In this document: one piece after another, positions 34,117 to 43,402 of the stretch
Numbering within the stretch: the stretch's first letter is position 1
How the letters are laid out: every line of letters starts with the position of its first letter
Origin: Paraplanobispora takensis
Lineage (GTDB): Bacteria; Actinomycetota; Actinomycetes; Streptosporangiales; Streptosporangiaceae
DNA length: 64,000 nt
Assembly (NCBI RefSeq): GCF_016863195.1
Contig: NZ_BOOK01000021.1
Coordinates: 1-64,000, forward strand
Direction of reading: 5' to 3'
Position numbers and translations under genes: made by a program
The notes under the pieces: model-generated
What the model was told of the DNA's origin: nothing
Database searches by the model: none
What the model saw: only the letters and a program-made list of their open reading frames with translations

Positions 34117-35358
34117 TCACCCGACGCTCCACGAGGCCCGTTCGTTGAGCAGCCGGACGTCCATGTCGGTCATCCGCCGCTGCCCGGCCGCCATCTCGGC
34201 CAGCTCCTCCGCGGTGAGCACCTCGGAGACGTCCCCGAAGCCGTGCGGCGCCCGCTCCTCCACCAGCGCGAGGGTCCGCTCCATCGGCATCTCCCGGTTG
34301 GCCAGGACGAGCGGGGTGGTGGCGGCCCTGCGCTCCTCCTCGTAGGCGGCCAGGCCCTCCACCGGCCCGGACGCCGCCAGCGACCGGGCCAGCGCCCGCG
34401 CGTCGAGCACGGCCTGGGAGCCGCCGTTGGAACCCACCGGGTACATCGGGTGGGCGGCGTCGCCGAGCAGCGTCACCCGCCCGCGGCCCCACGAGGGCAG
34501 CGGGTCCCTGTCGACCATCGGATACTCCAGGACGCTCCGGGCCCCCTTCATCAGGCGCGGCACGTCCAGCCAGGGGAACGTCCAGCCCTCGAAGTGCGGC
34601 AGCACGTCCTGCAGGCGCCCCTCGCGCGACCAGTCGGCGGGCGGCACCTCGCCGCCGTCGCCCACCTTCACCTCGGCGACCCAGTTGATCTGCCGCCGGT
34701 CGGCCGAGACGGGATAGGCCACGAACTTGCACGACCGGTTGGAGCCGGCGACGGCCACCGTGGCCCCGTCCAGGAACGGCTCGTCCTCGGTGATGCCGCG
34801 CCACATCCTGACGCCGCACCACAGCAGCGGCCCGCCGCCCGGGTGGAGCCTCGCCCGCACGGCCGAGTGCACCCCGTCGGCGCCGACCAGCACGTCGGCC
34901 GCGAGGGCCGCCCGCGCGCCGGTGCGCACCTCCCGCAGGGACGCCACGACCCCCGCCGGGCCCTGCTCGACGTCCTCGAAGCACAGTCCGGTCCGCACCG
35001 CCCCGGGGCCGAGCCGCTCACGGACCGCCTCCAGCAGCAGCATCTGCAGCAGGCCGCGGTGGACGGAGTACTGCGGCCAGCGGTAACCGGCCGCCCTGCC
35101 GCGCGGCAGGGACAGGATGACGCCCCCGAAGCGGTCGGTGTAGGTCTGGAAGCTGGTGGGGACGCCGATCCCGGCGAGCCGGTCGCCCAGCCCGAGCTCG
35201 GTCAGCTCCCTGACCGCGTGGGGCTGGATGTTGATTCCCACGCCCAGCGGGCGCAATTCACCCGCGCTTTCGGCGACCGTGCAGGTGATCCCCGCGGCGT
35301 GCAGGCTGAGCGCGGCGGTGAGGCCCCCGATGCCGCCGCCGATGACCAATACGTGCAT
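34117..35358 (-). CDS. FAD-dependent aromatic monooxygenase, PhzS-like
   Basis: The 413-residue protein has dinucleotide motif VIGGGIGGLTAALSL at the start, DG motif LVGADGVHSAVRA and GD motif RVTLLGDAAHPMYPVGSNG. RPLGVGINIQPHAV, QYSVHRGLLQMLLLEAVRERLG and LEYPMVDRDPLPSWGRG resemble closely what I recall of PhzS, the flavin hydroxylase that finishes pyocyanin synthesis. Phenazine core genes are not in the window, so the substrate may be another aromatic compound. It converges on the PhzM-like methyltransferase, repeating the PhzM/PhzS partnership. Confidence 0.9.
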   Translation of the reverse strand: MHVLVIGGGIGGLTAALSLHAAGITCTVAESAGELRPLGVGINIQPHAVRELTELGLGDRLAGIGVPTSFQTYTDRFGGVILSLPRGRAAGYRWPQYSVHRGLLQMLLLEAVRERLGPGAVRTGLCFEDVEQGPAGVVASLREVRTGARAALAADVLVGADGVHSAVRARLHPGGGPLLWCGVRMWRGITEDEPFLDGATVAVAGSNRSCKFVAYPVSADRRQINWVAEVKVGDGGEVPPADWSREGRLQDVLPHFEGWTFPWLDVPRLMKGARSVLEYPMVDRDPLPSWGRGRVTLLGDAAHPMYPVGSNGGSQAVLDARALARSLAASGPVEGLAAYEEERRAATTPLVLANREMPMERTLALVEERAPHGFGDVSEVLTAEELAEMAAGQRRMTDMDVRLLNERASWSVG

Positions 35359-35859
35359 GAGACCCCCGACGCGCCGGCCGCGAATGTGAAATCAGGCGGC
35401 GATCCGACGGTGACGGAATCCGCGCAGTCCGCGCACGGCCATTCCGCCATTCCTGTGGCGCCGATTCCCGACAGACTCTAGCAATCACGCAAACGACAGA
35501 GAAGCAACAGACAATGCGCATTCCATGGAGGGCGGTACGGCACGGCGTCAACCCGCCGGCCATGAGAACAAAAGGGTATTGAGGAGGGACCGTTTTATAT
35601 GCTCGGCGGAAACATTCCCCGCCTCAAACAAAAAAGGCCGCCGATGCGGCGACCACGGGGAACGGGGCGGCCCGCCGTACGGGCGGGGGCCGCGGAGACA
35701 GAGGAGAGGCGCTCACGGCGCAGGAGGGCACGGCCTCACGTGCCGGTGACCGGAGGCGGGGATCCTCCGTACGACCGCCGTCACATCGTCGGGACGGCGG
35801 TGCGGAAAGGCGCGTGCTTCGCCGGCATCACGGAGCACGCGCCACACGGCGGTGCCGGG
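35359..35859. other. 501-bp gap without a supported gene
   Basis: It lies between the start of the monooxygenase and the end of conservon 2 and should contain the monooxygenase promoter. The part nearest that gene (about 35460-35650) is AT-richer than its surroundings. No frame has recognisable protein content. Confidence 0.55.
35809..35843 (-). terminator. Hairpin after conservon 2
   Basis: GGCGCGTGCT (35809-35818) and AGCACGCGCC (35834-35843) are exact complements with a 15-nt loop, 16 nt past the cvnD2 stop. There is no T tract, so it is a probable terminator only. Confidence 0.5.
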
Positions 35860-36426
35860 TCAGACGCGAAGGGTGAGGACGTGCTCGACCAGGGTGATCA
35901 AGGTCGACTTCACCGCGTCGCGGGACCGGGCGTCGGTCCGGACGATCGGGATGTGCGGGGAGATCGTCAGGGCCTCCCGCACCTCCTCCTCGCCGTGGAG
36001 GTGATCCCCGTCGAAGCCGTTGAGGGCGACGACGAAGGGCAGACCGGCTTCCTCGAAGTAGTCGATGGCCGGGAAGCTGTCGGCCAGACGCCTCGTGTCG
36101 ACCAGTACGATCGCGCCGATCGCGCCCTTCACGAGGTCGTCCCACATGAACCAGAACCGGTGCTGGCCCGGCGTACCGAACAGGTACAGGATCAGGTCAC
36201 GGTCCAGGGAGACCCTGCCGAAGTCCATGGCCACCGTGGTGGTCCGCTTCGTCGGGATCTGAGAGAGGTCGTCGACCCCCGAACTCGCCTCCGTCATGAC
36301 CGCTTCCGTGGTCAGCGGCATGATCTCGGAGACCGCGCCGACGAAGGTCGTCTTGCCGACACCGAAGCCGCCGGCGACGACGATCTTCGTCGACGTCATC
36401 CCGGCGTCAGAGCCTGCGAAGCCCAC
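35860..36426 (-). CDS. Conservon 2 Ras-like GTPase (CvnD)
   Basis: The 188-residue product has P-loop GGFGVGKTT, TTTVAMDFGR, LFGTPGQHRFWFMWDDL and VALNGFDG. The start is taken as the GTG at 36426, giving MGFAGSD..., because it repeats the exact 20-nt overlap with cvnC seen in conservons 1 and 4; an ATG nine codons on (MTSTK) is the alternative. It is close in sequence to CvnD1 and CvnD4, so these arose from duplication. Confidence 0.92.
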   Translation of the reverse strand: MGFAGSDAGMTSTKIVVAGGFGVGKTTFVGAVSEIMPLTTEAVMTEASSGVDDLSQIPTKRTTTVAMDFGRVSLDRDLILYLFGTPGQHRFWFMWDDLVKGAIGAIVLVDTRRLADSFPAIDYFEEAGLPFVVALNGFDGDHLHGEEEVREALTISPHIPIVRTDARSRDAVKSTLITLVEHVLTLRV

Positions 36427-36775
36427 TGAGCACCCTTTCAAGCAAGTTGAGATCCGGCTTTCCGGCATCCAGCGACGGATGGTGGATCTGCACCAGACCC
36501 TCGGCCGCCATGTCCGCGATCAGCACCCGGGTCACGCCCAGCGGCATGTGCAGCATGGCCGAGACCTCGGCGACCGAGCGTATCTGCCGGCACAACGAGG
36601 TGATCGCCTGATACTCCGTGGAGAGCATGGCGAAATCCACGCTCGGAGCAGTCGCCGAGGAGACCAGCGCCTCGAGCGCTAGCTGCGTCCGAGGAGCGGT
36701 CCTTCCCCCGGTCACAGCGTACGGGCGAATCAGACGATTCCGCCCGCTCTTGGCCTGAGGCGGCGGCTCGTTCAT
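36407..36775 (-). CDS. Conservon 2 DUF742 protein (CvnC)
   Basis: The 122-residue protein has a short N-tail (NEPPPQAKSG) and DUF742 core LIRPYAVTGGRTAPRTQLAL, SLCRQIRSVAEVSAMLHM, PLGVTRVLIADMAAEGLV, ending LLERVLSGLRRL. It has the shortest tail of the set together with CvnC4. The ATG at 36775 is preferred. It lies between cvnB and cvnD. Confidence 0.92.
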   Translation of the reverse strand: MNEPPPQAKSGRNRLIRPYAVTGGRTAPRTQLALEALVSSATAPSVDFAMLSTEYQAITSLCRQIRSVAEVSAMLHMPLGVTRVLIADMAAEGLVQIHHPSLDAGKPDLNLLERVLSGLRRL

Positions 36776-36831
36776 CGGATGCTATCCCTCCTTCTCGGTT
36801 GTTGTCCCGGCGTTTCGCGAGCGACGCTCGT

Positions 36832-37254
36832 CTACCGCTGGGACGCCTGAAGCTCGGCGCGCAGGGCCGGGGTCAGCGCCTGGCCCGCCCGCTCGGCAAG
36901 AAGTGTCATCTGGTAGGCCACCAGGCCCATGTCACAGTCGGGAGAGGCCAGCACGGCGAGCGCGGAACCGTCGCTGATCGACATGGTCAGCAGGAGGCCC
37001 CGCTGCATCTCGATCACGGTCTGCACCACCGGGCCGCCCTCGAAGACCCGCGCGGCACCCTGGGTCAGGCTGATCAGACCGGCCGTGATCGCGGCGAGCT
37101 GGTCGGCACGGTCCTTGGGGAACCCCTGGGAGTAGGCCAGCGGGAGGCCGTCCGTGGAGACGATCACCGCGTGCGCCACACCCGGCATCTCCTTGACGAA
37201 CTCGGTGATCAGCCAATTGAAGCCGCGAGCGGCCTGACTGAGTTGGTGGTTCAC
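36832..37254 (-). CDS. Conservon 2 roadblock/LC7 protein (CvnB)
   Basis: The 140-residue roadblock protein (WLITEFVKEMPGVAHAVIVSTDG, ADQLAAITAGLISLTQGAARVF, ALAVLASPDCDMGLVAYQM) is collinear with CvnB1. The GTG at 37254 overlaps the cvnA2 stop (GTGA), so kinase and roadblock are made in a coupled ratio, unlike conservon 1 where they are 33 nt apart. Confidence 0.93.
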   Translation of the reverse strand: MNHQLSQAARGFNWLITEFVKEMPGVAHAVIVSTDGLPLAYSQGFPKDRADQLAAITAGLISLTQGAARVFEGGPVVQTVIEMQRGLLLTMSISDGSALAVLASPDCDMGLVAYQMTLLAERAGQALTPALRAELQASQR

Positions 37255-40200
37255 TGCTTCTCTCCCTCGCCGGCGTTGAGTCGCTCGTTCATCTCGGCGC
37301 GACCCTGCCGTACGCCTTGCTGGAAACTGGACAGACGACTGCGCACCCGCTCAGCCGAGAGCGGGGGCATCGGGGAAACGAGCGGGGCCGGCGCGGACGG
37401 AGCCGAGCCGGGGACCAGGTTGGCCTTGGGCACCCGCTTGGGCAGGCCCGCCCCGGTCACCCCGCCCTCGACGGGGTTGCTGGCGGCCGCGGCCGCGGCC
37501 CAGCCCTGGTCGGCGGGGGTGCTGCTCCAGGGCTGCCGCGCGGGGGGCGCGGCAGGGGGCTCGGCCGGGTGGGTCCGGGTCTCGGGCTCCACCGGGCCGG
37601 CGCCGTACTCCGCAGGGCCGGCGCCGTACTCCACCGGGTCGCCGCCGGGATCGGCCGGTGCCCTCCCCTCGGGCCCGGTCCCGGGCGCCTCCACCGGGAC
37701 GCTGCTGCGGAACCAGTCGGAGCCCACCGCCGCGAAGATCGGCAGGAACTCCTCGGGCTCCGGGTCCGTCGCCGAGACCTCCACCGCGGGCAGCGTCTGG
37801 GTGTTCTCCGCCTGCTCCAGCCGCCGCGGCGACCACGGGTCCGCCGAGGACGTCTCGCCCCAGGGGTCCGCCGGGGGCACCTCCGGCCAGGACGGCGGGA
37901 AGGACGGCGGGGCCGAGGAGAACGGCGACGGAACGGCGGGCGGCACCGGCGGCGGGGCCGGCGGGGCGGCCGGGGGCGCCGGCAGCGGGGCCGCCGGGGC
38001 CGGCGTCAGCGGCGAGGCCCACAGGCTCTCCACCTCGGAGGCGGACACCACCGGCTTGGACCACAGGTCCGACACCGACGGCGGGGCGGCCGGGGACTCC
38101 GGCGCGAGGGCCGCGGGGGGCTCGCCGAACGGCGTGTCGCCCATGGGCGGCATCCCGAACGGCGGGCGCTCGTTCCTCTCGCGCAGCGGGGGCATCCCGA
38201 ACGGGGGACGCTCCTGCTGCTCGCGCAGCGGCGGCATCCCGAAGGGCGGCCGCTCGGCGTCCCGGCGCGGAAGGCCCTGCGTGCGGGGCTCCGCACCGGG
38301 CTCCTCCATCGAGGGCGGGCCGGAGAACGAGGTCTCCCCCGGCAGGGAGGCGCCGAAGGAACCGAAGGAGGAGCCCGCCGACGGGGTGGAGCCGAACGGG
38401 TCCTGACGCAGACCGCCGGCGAAGGGGTTGGTCTCCAGGGCCGGGGCCGCGCCCCGGTTCGAGGAGGCCATCGCCAGGGCCGGCGCCGCCATCGACTGCG
38501 CGACGACCTGGACCGGCAGCAGGACGACGGCGCTCAGACCGCCGGTCTCCGGCCTGCGGAGCTGGACGCGGATGCCGTGGCGCTGAGCCAGGCGGGCGAC
38601 CACGAACAGGCCCATCCGGCGGGAGACCGACAGGTCCACCGCGGGCGGCTCGGCCAGGCGGCGGTTGGCCTCGGCCAGTTCCTCGTCGCTCATGCCGATG
38701 CCCTGGTCGGTGACCGCGACGATGACGCTGCCCATCTCGTTGCCGTTGCTGGTCACCGTGATCTTGGTGTCCTGCGGCGAGAAGAAGATCGCGTTCTCGA
38801 CGAGCTCGGCGATCAGGTGGACGATGTCGTTGACGGCCTGTCCGATGATCAGGGTGCCGGACTCCACGCGCAGGTTGACCCGCTCGTAGTTCTCGACCTC
38901 CGACAGCGAGGCCCGCACGACGTCGCTCAGCGGGACCGGCTCGCTCCACCGGCGGCTCTGCTCCTGACCGGCGAGGACGAGCAGGTTCTCGGAGTTGCGG
39001 CGCATGCGGGTGGCCAGGTGGTCCAGCTTGAAGAGGCTGGCCAGCCGGTCGTCGTCCTGCTCGCCCTGCTCCAGGTCGTCGATGAGGTCGATCTGGCGCT
39101 CCACCAGCGACTGGGTGCGCCGGGAGAGGTTGACGAACATCGCGTTGACGTTGGCCCGCAGGCGGGCCTCGTCGCCCGCCAGCCGGATGGCCTCGCGGTG
39201 GACCTCGTCGAAGGCCCGGGCCACTTCACCGATCTCGTCGCGGGTGAGCACGCCGATGGAGGACACCTCGAGGCTCGGGGCCAGGTCGCCGGACTCGCGC
39301 AGCGCGCGGACGGTGTCGGGGAGCTTGGTTCCGGCCACCTCCAGCGCCTCGCTGCGCAGCCTGCGCAGCGGACGCACGAGCGTCCCGGCCACCCAGGCGG
39401 TGATCAGCAGGATCAGGACCAGCAGGACCAGGATCGTGCCACCGGAGATCATGGCGTTGCGCTGCTCGGCGCTCTCCAGCTCCTGGCTGCGCGCGACCAC
39501 CGTGGCGGCCATGTCGCGCTCGACGGTGCGCATGCCGTCCACCATCGCGCTCTGGGCGTCGAACCAGGTCCGCACGCCCAGGGCGCCCAGGCCCTTGTTC
39601 TCGCGCATGCGCGACATGACCAGGGCGCGCATGGCGTCGGCGCGGTCGACCTTCGGGCCGCTGACCGCGTCTTGGAAGCGCTGGATCTGGGCGGCGGAGG
39701 CGGTGGCCTGGAAGGCCGCCACCTCGCTCACCTGGCTGCGGTAGGCGCCGATGAAGTCGGCGGGGTCGTCGAAGTCGAAGCGGCCTTCGAGCCGGGCGAC
39801 GAGCAGGATGCCCCGCTGCCTGGCGACCTGCTCCTTGGCGCGGGTCAGCGCGCCCAGGGCCAGCGCGTCACCGATCAGCCGTTCGTCTCCACCGCTGCGG
39901 CCGAGGTCGTCGTGGAGGGTGACGAAGTCGGCGATCATGCGCGAGTACATGCCGAGGGCGGCACGCGGGAGCACGCTGCCCTCGGTGATCAGGCTGCGCA
40001 GGCCGCGCAGCCCGTTCAGCCAGCGGCGCACCTGGGAGGCCTCGGTCTGCACCCGGGCCGCGTGCCCGTCGGTGATGGCGGAGACGGCGGCCAGCACCTG
40101 GGTGCCGGCCCGGTCGACCACCTCGCGCTGCTTCTTGACCTGCGCGAGCCGGGCGGGGCGGCGGTTGTCGGCGATGTACCAGGCGGTGAGGTCGCGCTCC

Positions 40201-40439
40201 TCCGCCATCTCGTGGGAGAGGGTGCCCAGGCGCTCGACCAGGGAGGCGACCTCGGACATCCGGCGGTACTCGGTCGCGGTGGACAGCGCCGTGGTGAACT
40301 GGAATCCGCTCAGCAGTACGGCCGCCGCGGTCGGCAGAAGGATCAGCGCGACCAGGCGGGGACGCACGCGCCAGTTCGACGGCAGGAGCCGGCTGCCCAT
40401 CCCTGCCGCACGACGGTTCCGGCGGTCTTGTGTCTTCAC
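37251..40439 (-). CDS. Conservon 2 nitrate-sensor-like histidine kinase (CvnA)
   Basis: The 1062-residue protein has membrane helix 1 (about 29-49), a NIT-like extracellular helical domain, membrane helix 2 (ILVLLVLILLITAWVAGTLV), HAMP, LDHLATRMRRN, ELVENAIFFSP and DQGIGM. The linker contains three near-identical copies of ERPPFGMPPLRE (38140-38270 region) and Pro/Ala-rich stretches. It ends with EEFLPIFAAVGSDWFR and the PKANLVPG/SFQQGVRQGR tail shared with the other kinases. It starts with GTG at 40439. Confidence 0.92.
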   Translation of the reverse strand: MKTQDRRNRRAAGMGSRLLPSNWRVRPRLVALILLPTAAAVLLSGFQFTTALSTATEYRRMSEVASLVERLGTLSHEMAEERDLTAWYIADNRRPARLAQVKKQREVVDRAGTQVLAAVSAITDGHAARVQTEASQVRRWLNGLRGLRSLITEGSVLPRAALGMYSRMIADFVTLHDDLGRSGGDERLIGDALALGALTRAKEQVARQRGILLVARLEGRFDFDDPADFIGAYRSQVSEVAAFQATASAAQIQRFQDAVSGPKVDRADAMRALVMSRMRENKGLGALGVRTWFDAQSAMVDGMRTVERDMAATVVARSQELESAEQRNAMISGGTILVLLVLILLITAWVAGTLVRPLRRLRSEALEVAGTKLPDTVRALRESGDLAPSLEVSSIGVLTRDEIGEVARAFDEVHREAIRLAGDEARLRANVNAMFVNLSRRTQSLVERQIDLIDDLEQGEQDDDRLASLFKLDHLATRMRRNSENLLVLAGQEQSRRWSEPVPLSDVVRASLSEVENYERVNLRVESGTLIIGQAVNDIVHLIAELVENAIFFSPQDTKITVTSNGNEMGSVIVAVTDQGIGMSDEELAEANRRLAEPPAVDLSVSRRMGLFVVARLAQRHGIRVQLRRPETGGLSAVVLLPVQVVAQSMAAPALAMASSNRGAAPALETNPFAGGLRQDPFGSTPSAGSSFGSFGASLPGETSFSGPPSMEEPGAEPRTQGLPRRDAERPPFGMPPLREQQERPPFGMPPLRERNERPPFGMPPMGDTPFGEPPAALAPESPAAPPSVSDLWSKPVVSASEVESLWASPLTPAPAAPLPAPPAAPPAPPPVPPAVPSPFSSAPPSFPPSWPEVPPADPWGETSSADPWSPRRLEQAENTQTLPAVEVSATDPEPEEFLPIFAAVGSDWFRSSVPVEAPGTGPEGRAPADPGGDPVEYGAGPAEYGAGPVEPETRTHPAEPPAAPPARQPWSSTPADQGWAAAAAASNPVEGGVTGAGLPKRVPKANLVPGSAPSAPAPLVSPMPPLSAERVRSRLSSFQQGVRQGRAEMNERLNAGEGEKQ

Positions 40440-40480
40440 TGGCCTACGTAACCCCTCGCCGAGTAGGGAAGCGGCGCAAA

Positions 40481-40493
40481 CAATTTGAGCACA
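40481..40493 (-). promoter_or_regulatory. cvnA upstream box, copy 2
   Basis: Read toward cvnA2 it is TGTGCTCAAATTG, 41 nt before the start. ATGGGGTAG, also present upstream of cvnA1, follows at 40512-40520. Confidence 0.5.
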
Positions 40494-40573
40494 TCCTTTA
40501 TGTCACTACGAATGGGGTAGATATCTACAAATCACCCTGAAAGGGATTTAAGCCGACAAAAAGCCCCAGATTT

Positions 40574-41980
40574 CTAGGCTGGCCGGAACGAGTCCCTCGC
40601 CTCCGGAGCCTGATGCTTGATCATCAGATGGCGCGTCACCGAGTACTCCTGCACGGCCTCCTGGCTCATGTCCTTGCCGAACCCGCTGCCCTTGACCCCG
40701 CCGTGCGGGGCCTCGGAGGCGATCGGCAGGTGGTCGTTGACCCAGGTCACGCCCACGTCGAGGCGGTGGGAGACGCGCAGCGCCCTGGCCACGTCCCGGG
40801 ACCAGACCGAGGAGGCCAGACCGTAGGGGGTGTCGTTGGCCAGCCGTACCGCCTCGTCCTCCCCGTCGAAGGGCAGGGTCACCAGCACCGGGCCGAACAG
40901 CTCGCCCTGGACGATCTCGCTGTCCTGACGGGCCCCGTCGACCAGCGTCGGCGGGTAGAAGAAGCCGGGGCCCTCCACCGGGGCGCCGCCGCACAGCACC
41001 GCGGCGCCCGCGGCCTTCGCCCGCTCGACGAAGCCGTGCACCCGATCCCGGTGACCGGCCGAGATCAGCGGGCCGATGTCGGTCTGCGGATCCCAGGGGT
41101 CGCCGGCCCCGATCCCCGCCAGCGTGGCGTGAAGCGCTTCGACGGCCTCGCCGTACACCTCCCGGGCGATGTAGACCCGGGTGGCGGCGGTGCAGTCCTG
41201 GCCGGTGTTGTAGGTCGCGCCCATCGCCACGCCCCTGGCCATCCCGGCCAGGTCCGCGTCGCCGAAGACCAGCGCCGGAGCCTTGCCGCCGAGCTCCAGG
41301 TGGACCCGCTTGAGGGAGCCGGCGGCCCCGCGCATGACGGCGCGGCCGGTCTCGGTGGAGCCGGTGACGCTGACCATGTCCACGCCCGGGTCGGTCACCA
41401 GCGCCTGGCCCACTCCGGCGTCGCCGAGCACGACCTGCAGCAGCCCCTCGGGCGCCCCGGCGCGGGCGAACAGCTCGGCCAGCCGCAGCGTGGTGCCCGG
41501 CGTCTGCGGCGCCGGCTTGATCACCACGGCGTTGCCCGCGGCGAGCGCGGGGCCGACCTTCCAGACCGCCATCACGAGCGGGAAGTTCCACGGGGCGATC
41601 GAGGCGACCACGCCCACCGGGCGGCGGACCAGCACGGAGGTGTAGCCGGAGCTGAACACCCCCGCCCCGGTGCCGTCCAGCGAGCGGGCCGCCCCGGCGA
41701 AGAACCGGAGGTTGTCGACGGCGAAGGGCAGCTCGCCGTCGCGGAAGACCGCCGCGGGCTTGCCCGTCTCGCACACCTCCAGCCGGGTCAGCTCCTCGGC
41801 GTCGGCCTCGACGAGGTCGGCCAGGCGCAGCAGCACCCGGGCCCGCTCGGCCGGGGTCGCCGCGCTCCACTCCTCGAACGCCGCCCGCGCCCGCCGTACG
41901 GCCTGCGCCACCTCGGAGACCGGGGTCTCGGCCGCCTCCGGGAGAGGCTCGCCCGTCGCCGGATTGATCAACTTGCCCAT
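40574..41980 (-). CDS. Aldehyde dehydrogenase, gamma-aminobutyraldehyde type
   Basis: The 468-residue NAD(P)-dependent enzyme has Asn132 in APWNFP, general-base E229 in LELGGKAP, catalytic C263 in NTGQDCTAATRVY, and ELFGPVL near residue 370. The GQDCTAA form is what I associate with aminobutyraldehyde and betaine-aldehyde dehydrogenases (PatD/Prr class), which turn the aldehyde made from putrescine into GABA. It lies 31 nt after the glycosyltransferase stop, so the two form an operon. The nearby PotABCD-type importer supports an amine pathway. Confidence 0.9.
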   Translation of the reverse strand: MGKLINPATGEPLPEAAETPVSEVAQAVRRARAAFEEWSAATPAERARVLLRLADLVEADAEELTRLEVCETGKPAAVFRDGELPFAVDNLRFFAGAARSLDGTGAGVFSSGYTSVLVRRPVGVVASIAPWNFPLVMAVWKVGPALAAGNAVVIKPAPQTPGTTLRLAELFARAGAPEGLLQVVLGDAGVGQALVTDPGVDMVSVTGSTETGRAVMRGAAGSLKRVHLELGGKAPALVFGDADLAGMARGVAMGATYNTGQDCTAATRVYIAREVYGEAVEALHATLAGIGAGDPWDPQTDIGPLISAGHRDRVHGFVERAKAAGAAVLCGGAPVEGPGFFYPPTLVDGARQDSEIVQGELFGPVLVTLPFDGEDEAVRLANDTPYGLASSVWSRDVARALRVSHRLDVGVTWVNDHLPIASEAPHGGVKGSGFGKDMSQEAVQEYSVTRHLMIKHQAPEARDSFRPA

Positions 41981-42011
41981 GGAACGTCCCTACTCGCTTT
42001 TTCGGAAAACC

Positions 42012-43280
42012 TCAGGCGCCGGCCTGCTCGATGAGGTCGGCGGCCCTGCGCAGCCCGTCGCGGCGGCGGATCTCCTCGCCGGCGGCGGCCAGGCGCGCGC
42101 GCAGCTCGGTGTCGCCCAGCAGCCGCTCCAGCGCGCCGGTCAGCTCCTCGTCGGTGAAGCCGTAGGTGGACAGGCGCACGCCGTAGCCCAGCTCGTGCAC
42201 GCGCTGGGCGTTGTCGTACTGGTCCCAGAACAGCGGCAGCAGGATCATCGGCTTGCCGAAGTGCAGCGCCTCGGTGGTGGTGTTGTTGCCGCCGTGCGTG
42301 ATGACCAGGTCCACCAGCGGCAGGATCTTCGTCTGCGGGACGGTCTCGGCGCCCCACATGTTGCCGGCGAGCTTGATCTCCTCGTGCAGCGGGCCCTTGG
42401 AGACGATGAAGCGGTACGGGGTGGTGCCCAGCACGTCGATCACCCGCTGCATCAGCTCCACGTCGGCCGAGCCGAGCGAGCCGAGCGAGAAGTAGATCAG
42501 CGGGCTGTCGCCCCGCAGCGACTCCGGCACCTCGAACTCCTGGTCGGTCTCGCGGACCGAGGAGTCCAGGCGGTGCCAGTTCGCGCCCAGCGGGCGGGCG
42601 TCGACGTAGTCGGCGATCTCCGGATAGACGTACAGGTTCAGGTCGCCCTCGTGGATGAAGTCCAGCTCGGGCAGGGGCGCGGTGCCCTGGGCCACGCACC
42701 ACTCGTTGAAGGCGGTCCAGATCTCACGGTGGGTGCGGTCGTACTCGGCGCGGAAGGCGTCCCACTCGGAGCGGTCGTCGGCCGGCAGGCCGGAGAAGAC
42801 CGGGGCCACGTTCTCGCCGCGGACCTCCAGCGGGTTGCAGGAGACGATTCGCACGAAAGGCTTGCCAGCAGTCAGAAGGGCCGGGAACGTGATGACGTTG
42901 TCCTCGACGATGACGTCCGGCCGAACCCGCTCGATAATCTTCTTGAGCTGCGGTTCGCAGTACTTCACGCCGTCGATGAGCGCGTCCCAGATCGGCTTGG
43001 TCACCGTCTCCAGCTGCTCGGTGGTCGACTTGCGATATTCCGGCGCGGTGTCCCGGATGAAGTCCTTCCAGAACTGCCCGGCGTCCTGCTCCTCCTCCGA
43101 CGGAGGAGCCAGATCGACCAGATCCTCCTCGAAACCGAGCGCCTCCAGCTTCCCCTTCCAGGACGCCTCGGCGGCGAAGACGACGCGGTGACCGCGCTTG
43201 CGGAGAATGTCGCCGATGCCGATGCAGTTGTTCGTCGGCCCGTAGGCGCTCTCCGGCATGAACAGGATAGTGAGGGGCAT
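42012..43280 (-). CDS. GT1/MGT-like glycosyltransferase
   Basis: The 422-residue GT-B enzyme has a C-terminal donor-binding domain containing LVITHGGNNTTTEALHFGKP and ILLPLFWDQYDNAQRV, the UDP-glycosyltransferase signature, preceded by IYFSLGSLGSADVELMQ. The N-terminal acceptor half (ILFMPESAYGPTNNCIGIGDIL) differs from typical macrolide enzymes in lacking the H near residue 15-20. Acceptor and sugar are unknown. It diverges from the TetR-type gene with a 122-bp shared promoter region. Its pairing with an aminoaldehyde dehydrogenase is unusual. Confidence 0.88.
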   Translation of the reverse strand: MPLTILFMPESAYGPTNNCIGIGDILRKRGHRVVFAAEASWKGKLEALGFEEDLVDLAPPSEEEQDAGQFWKDFIRDTAPEYRKSTTEQLETVTKPIWDALIDGVKYCEPQLKKIIERVRPDVIVEDNVITFPALLTAGKPFVRIVSCNPLEVRGENVAPVFSGLPADDRSEWDAFRAEYDRTHREIWTAFNEWCVAQGTAPLPELDFIHEGDLNLYVYPEIADYVDARPLGANWHRLDSSVRETDQEFEVPESLRGDSPLIYFSLGSLGSADVELMQRVIDVLGTTPYRFIVSKGPLHEEIKLAGNMWGAETVPQTKILPLVDLVITHGGNNTTTEALHFGKPMILLPLFWDQYDNAQRVHELGYGVRLSTYGFTDEELTGALERLLGDTELRARLAAAGEEIRRRDGLRRAADLIEQAGA

Positions 43281-43402
43281 CCTGACTCCAGGTCTGGCAA
43301 CTTGTTTTTGAATACGGGTTTAAATCTTGATCTAGCGGAAATGTCATCGAGCGGTCACTATGGACCCCGGCATAAATCGTCAGTAGGGACGGACGGGGGA
43401 AT

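Noticed and set aside
34117-35358. Calling a phenazine/pyocyanin biosynthetic cluster
   Set aside because: Only PhzM- and PhzS-like tailoring enzymes are present; no phzA-G core genes are in the window, so the product cannot be named.
37317-40451. Plus-strand open frame of over 1000 codons opposite cvnA2
   Set aside because: Same reason: composition only, with no motifs, while the opposite strand encodes a complete kinase.
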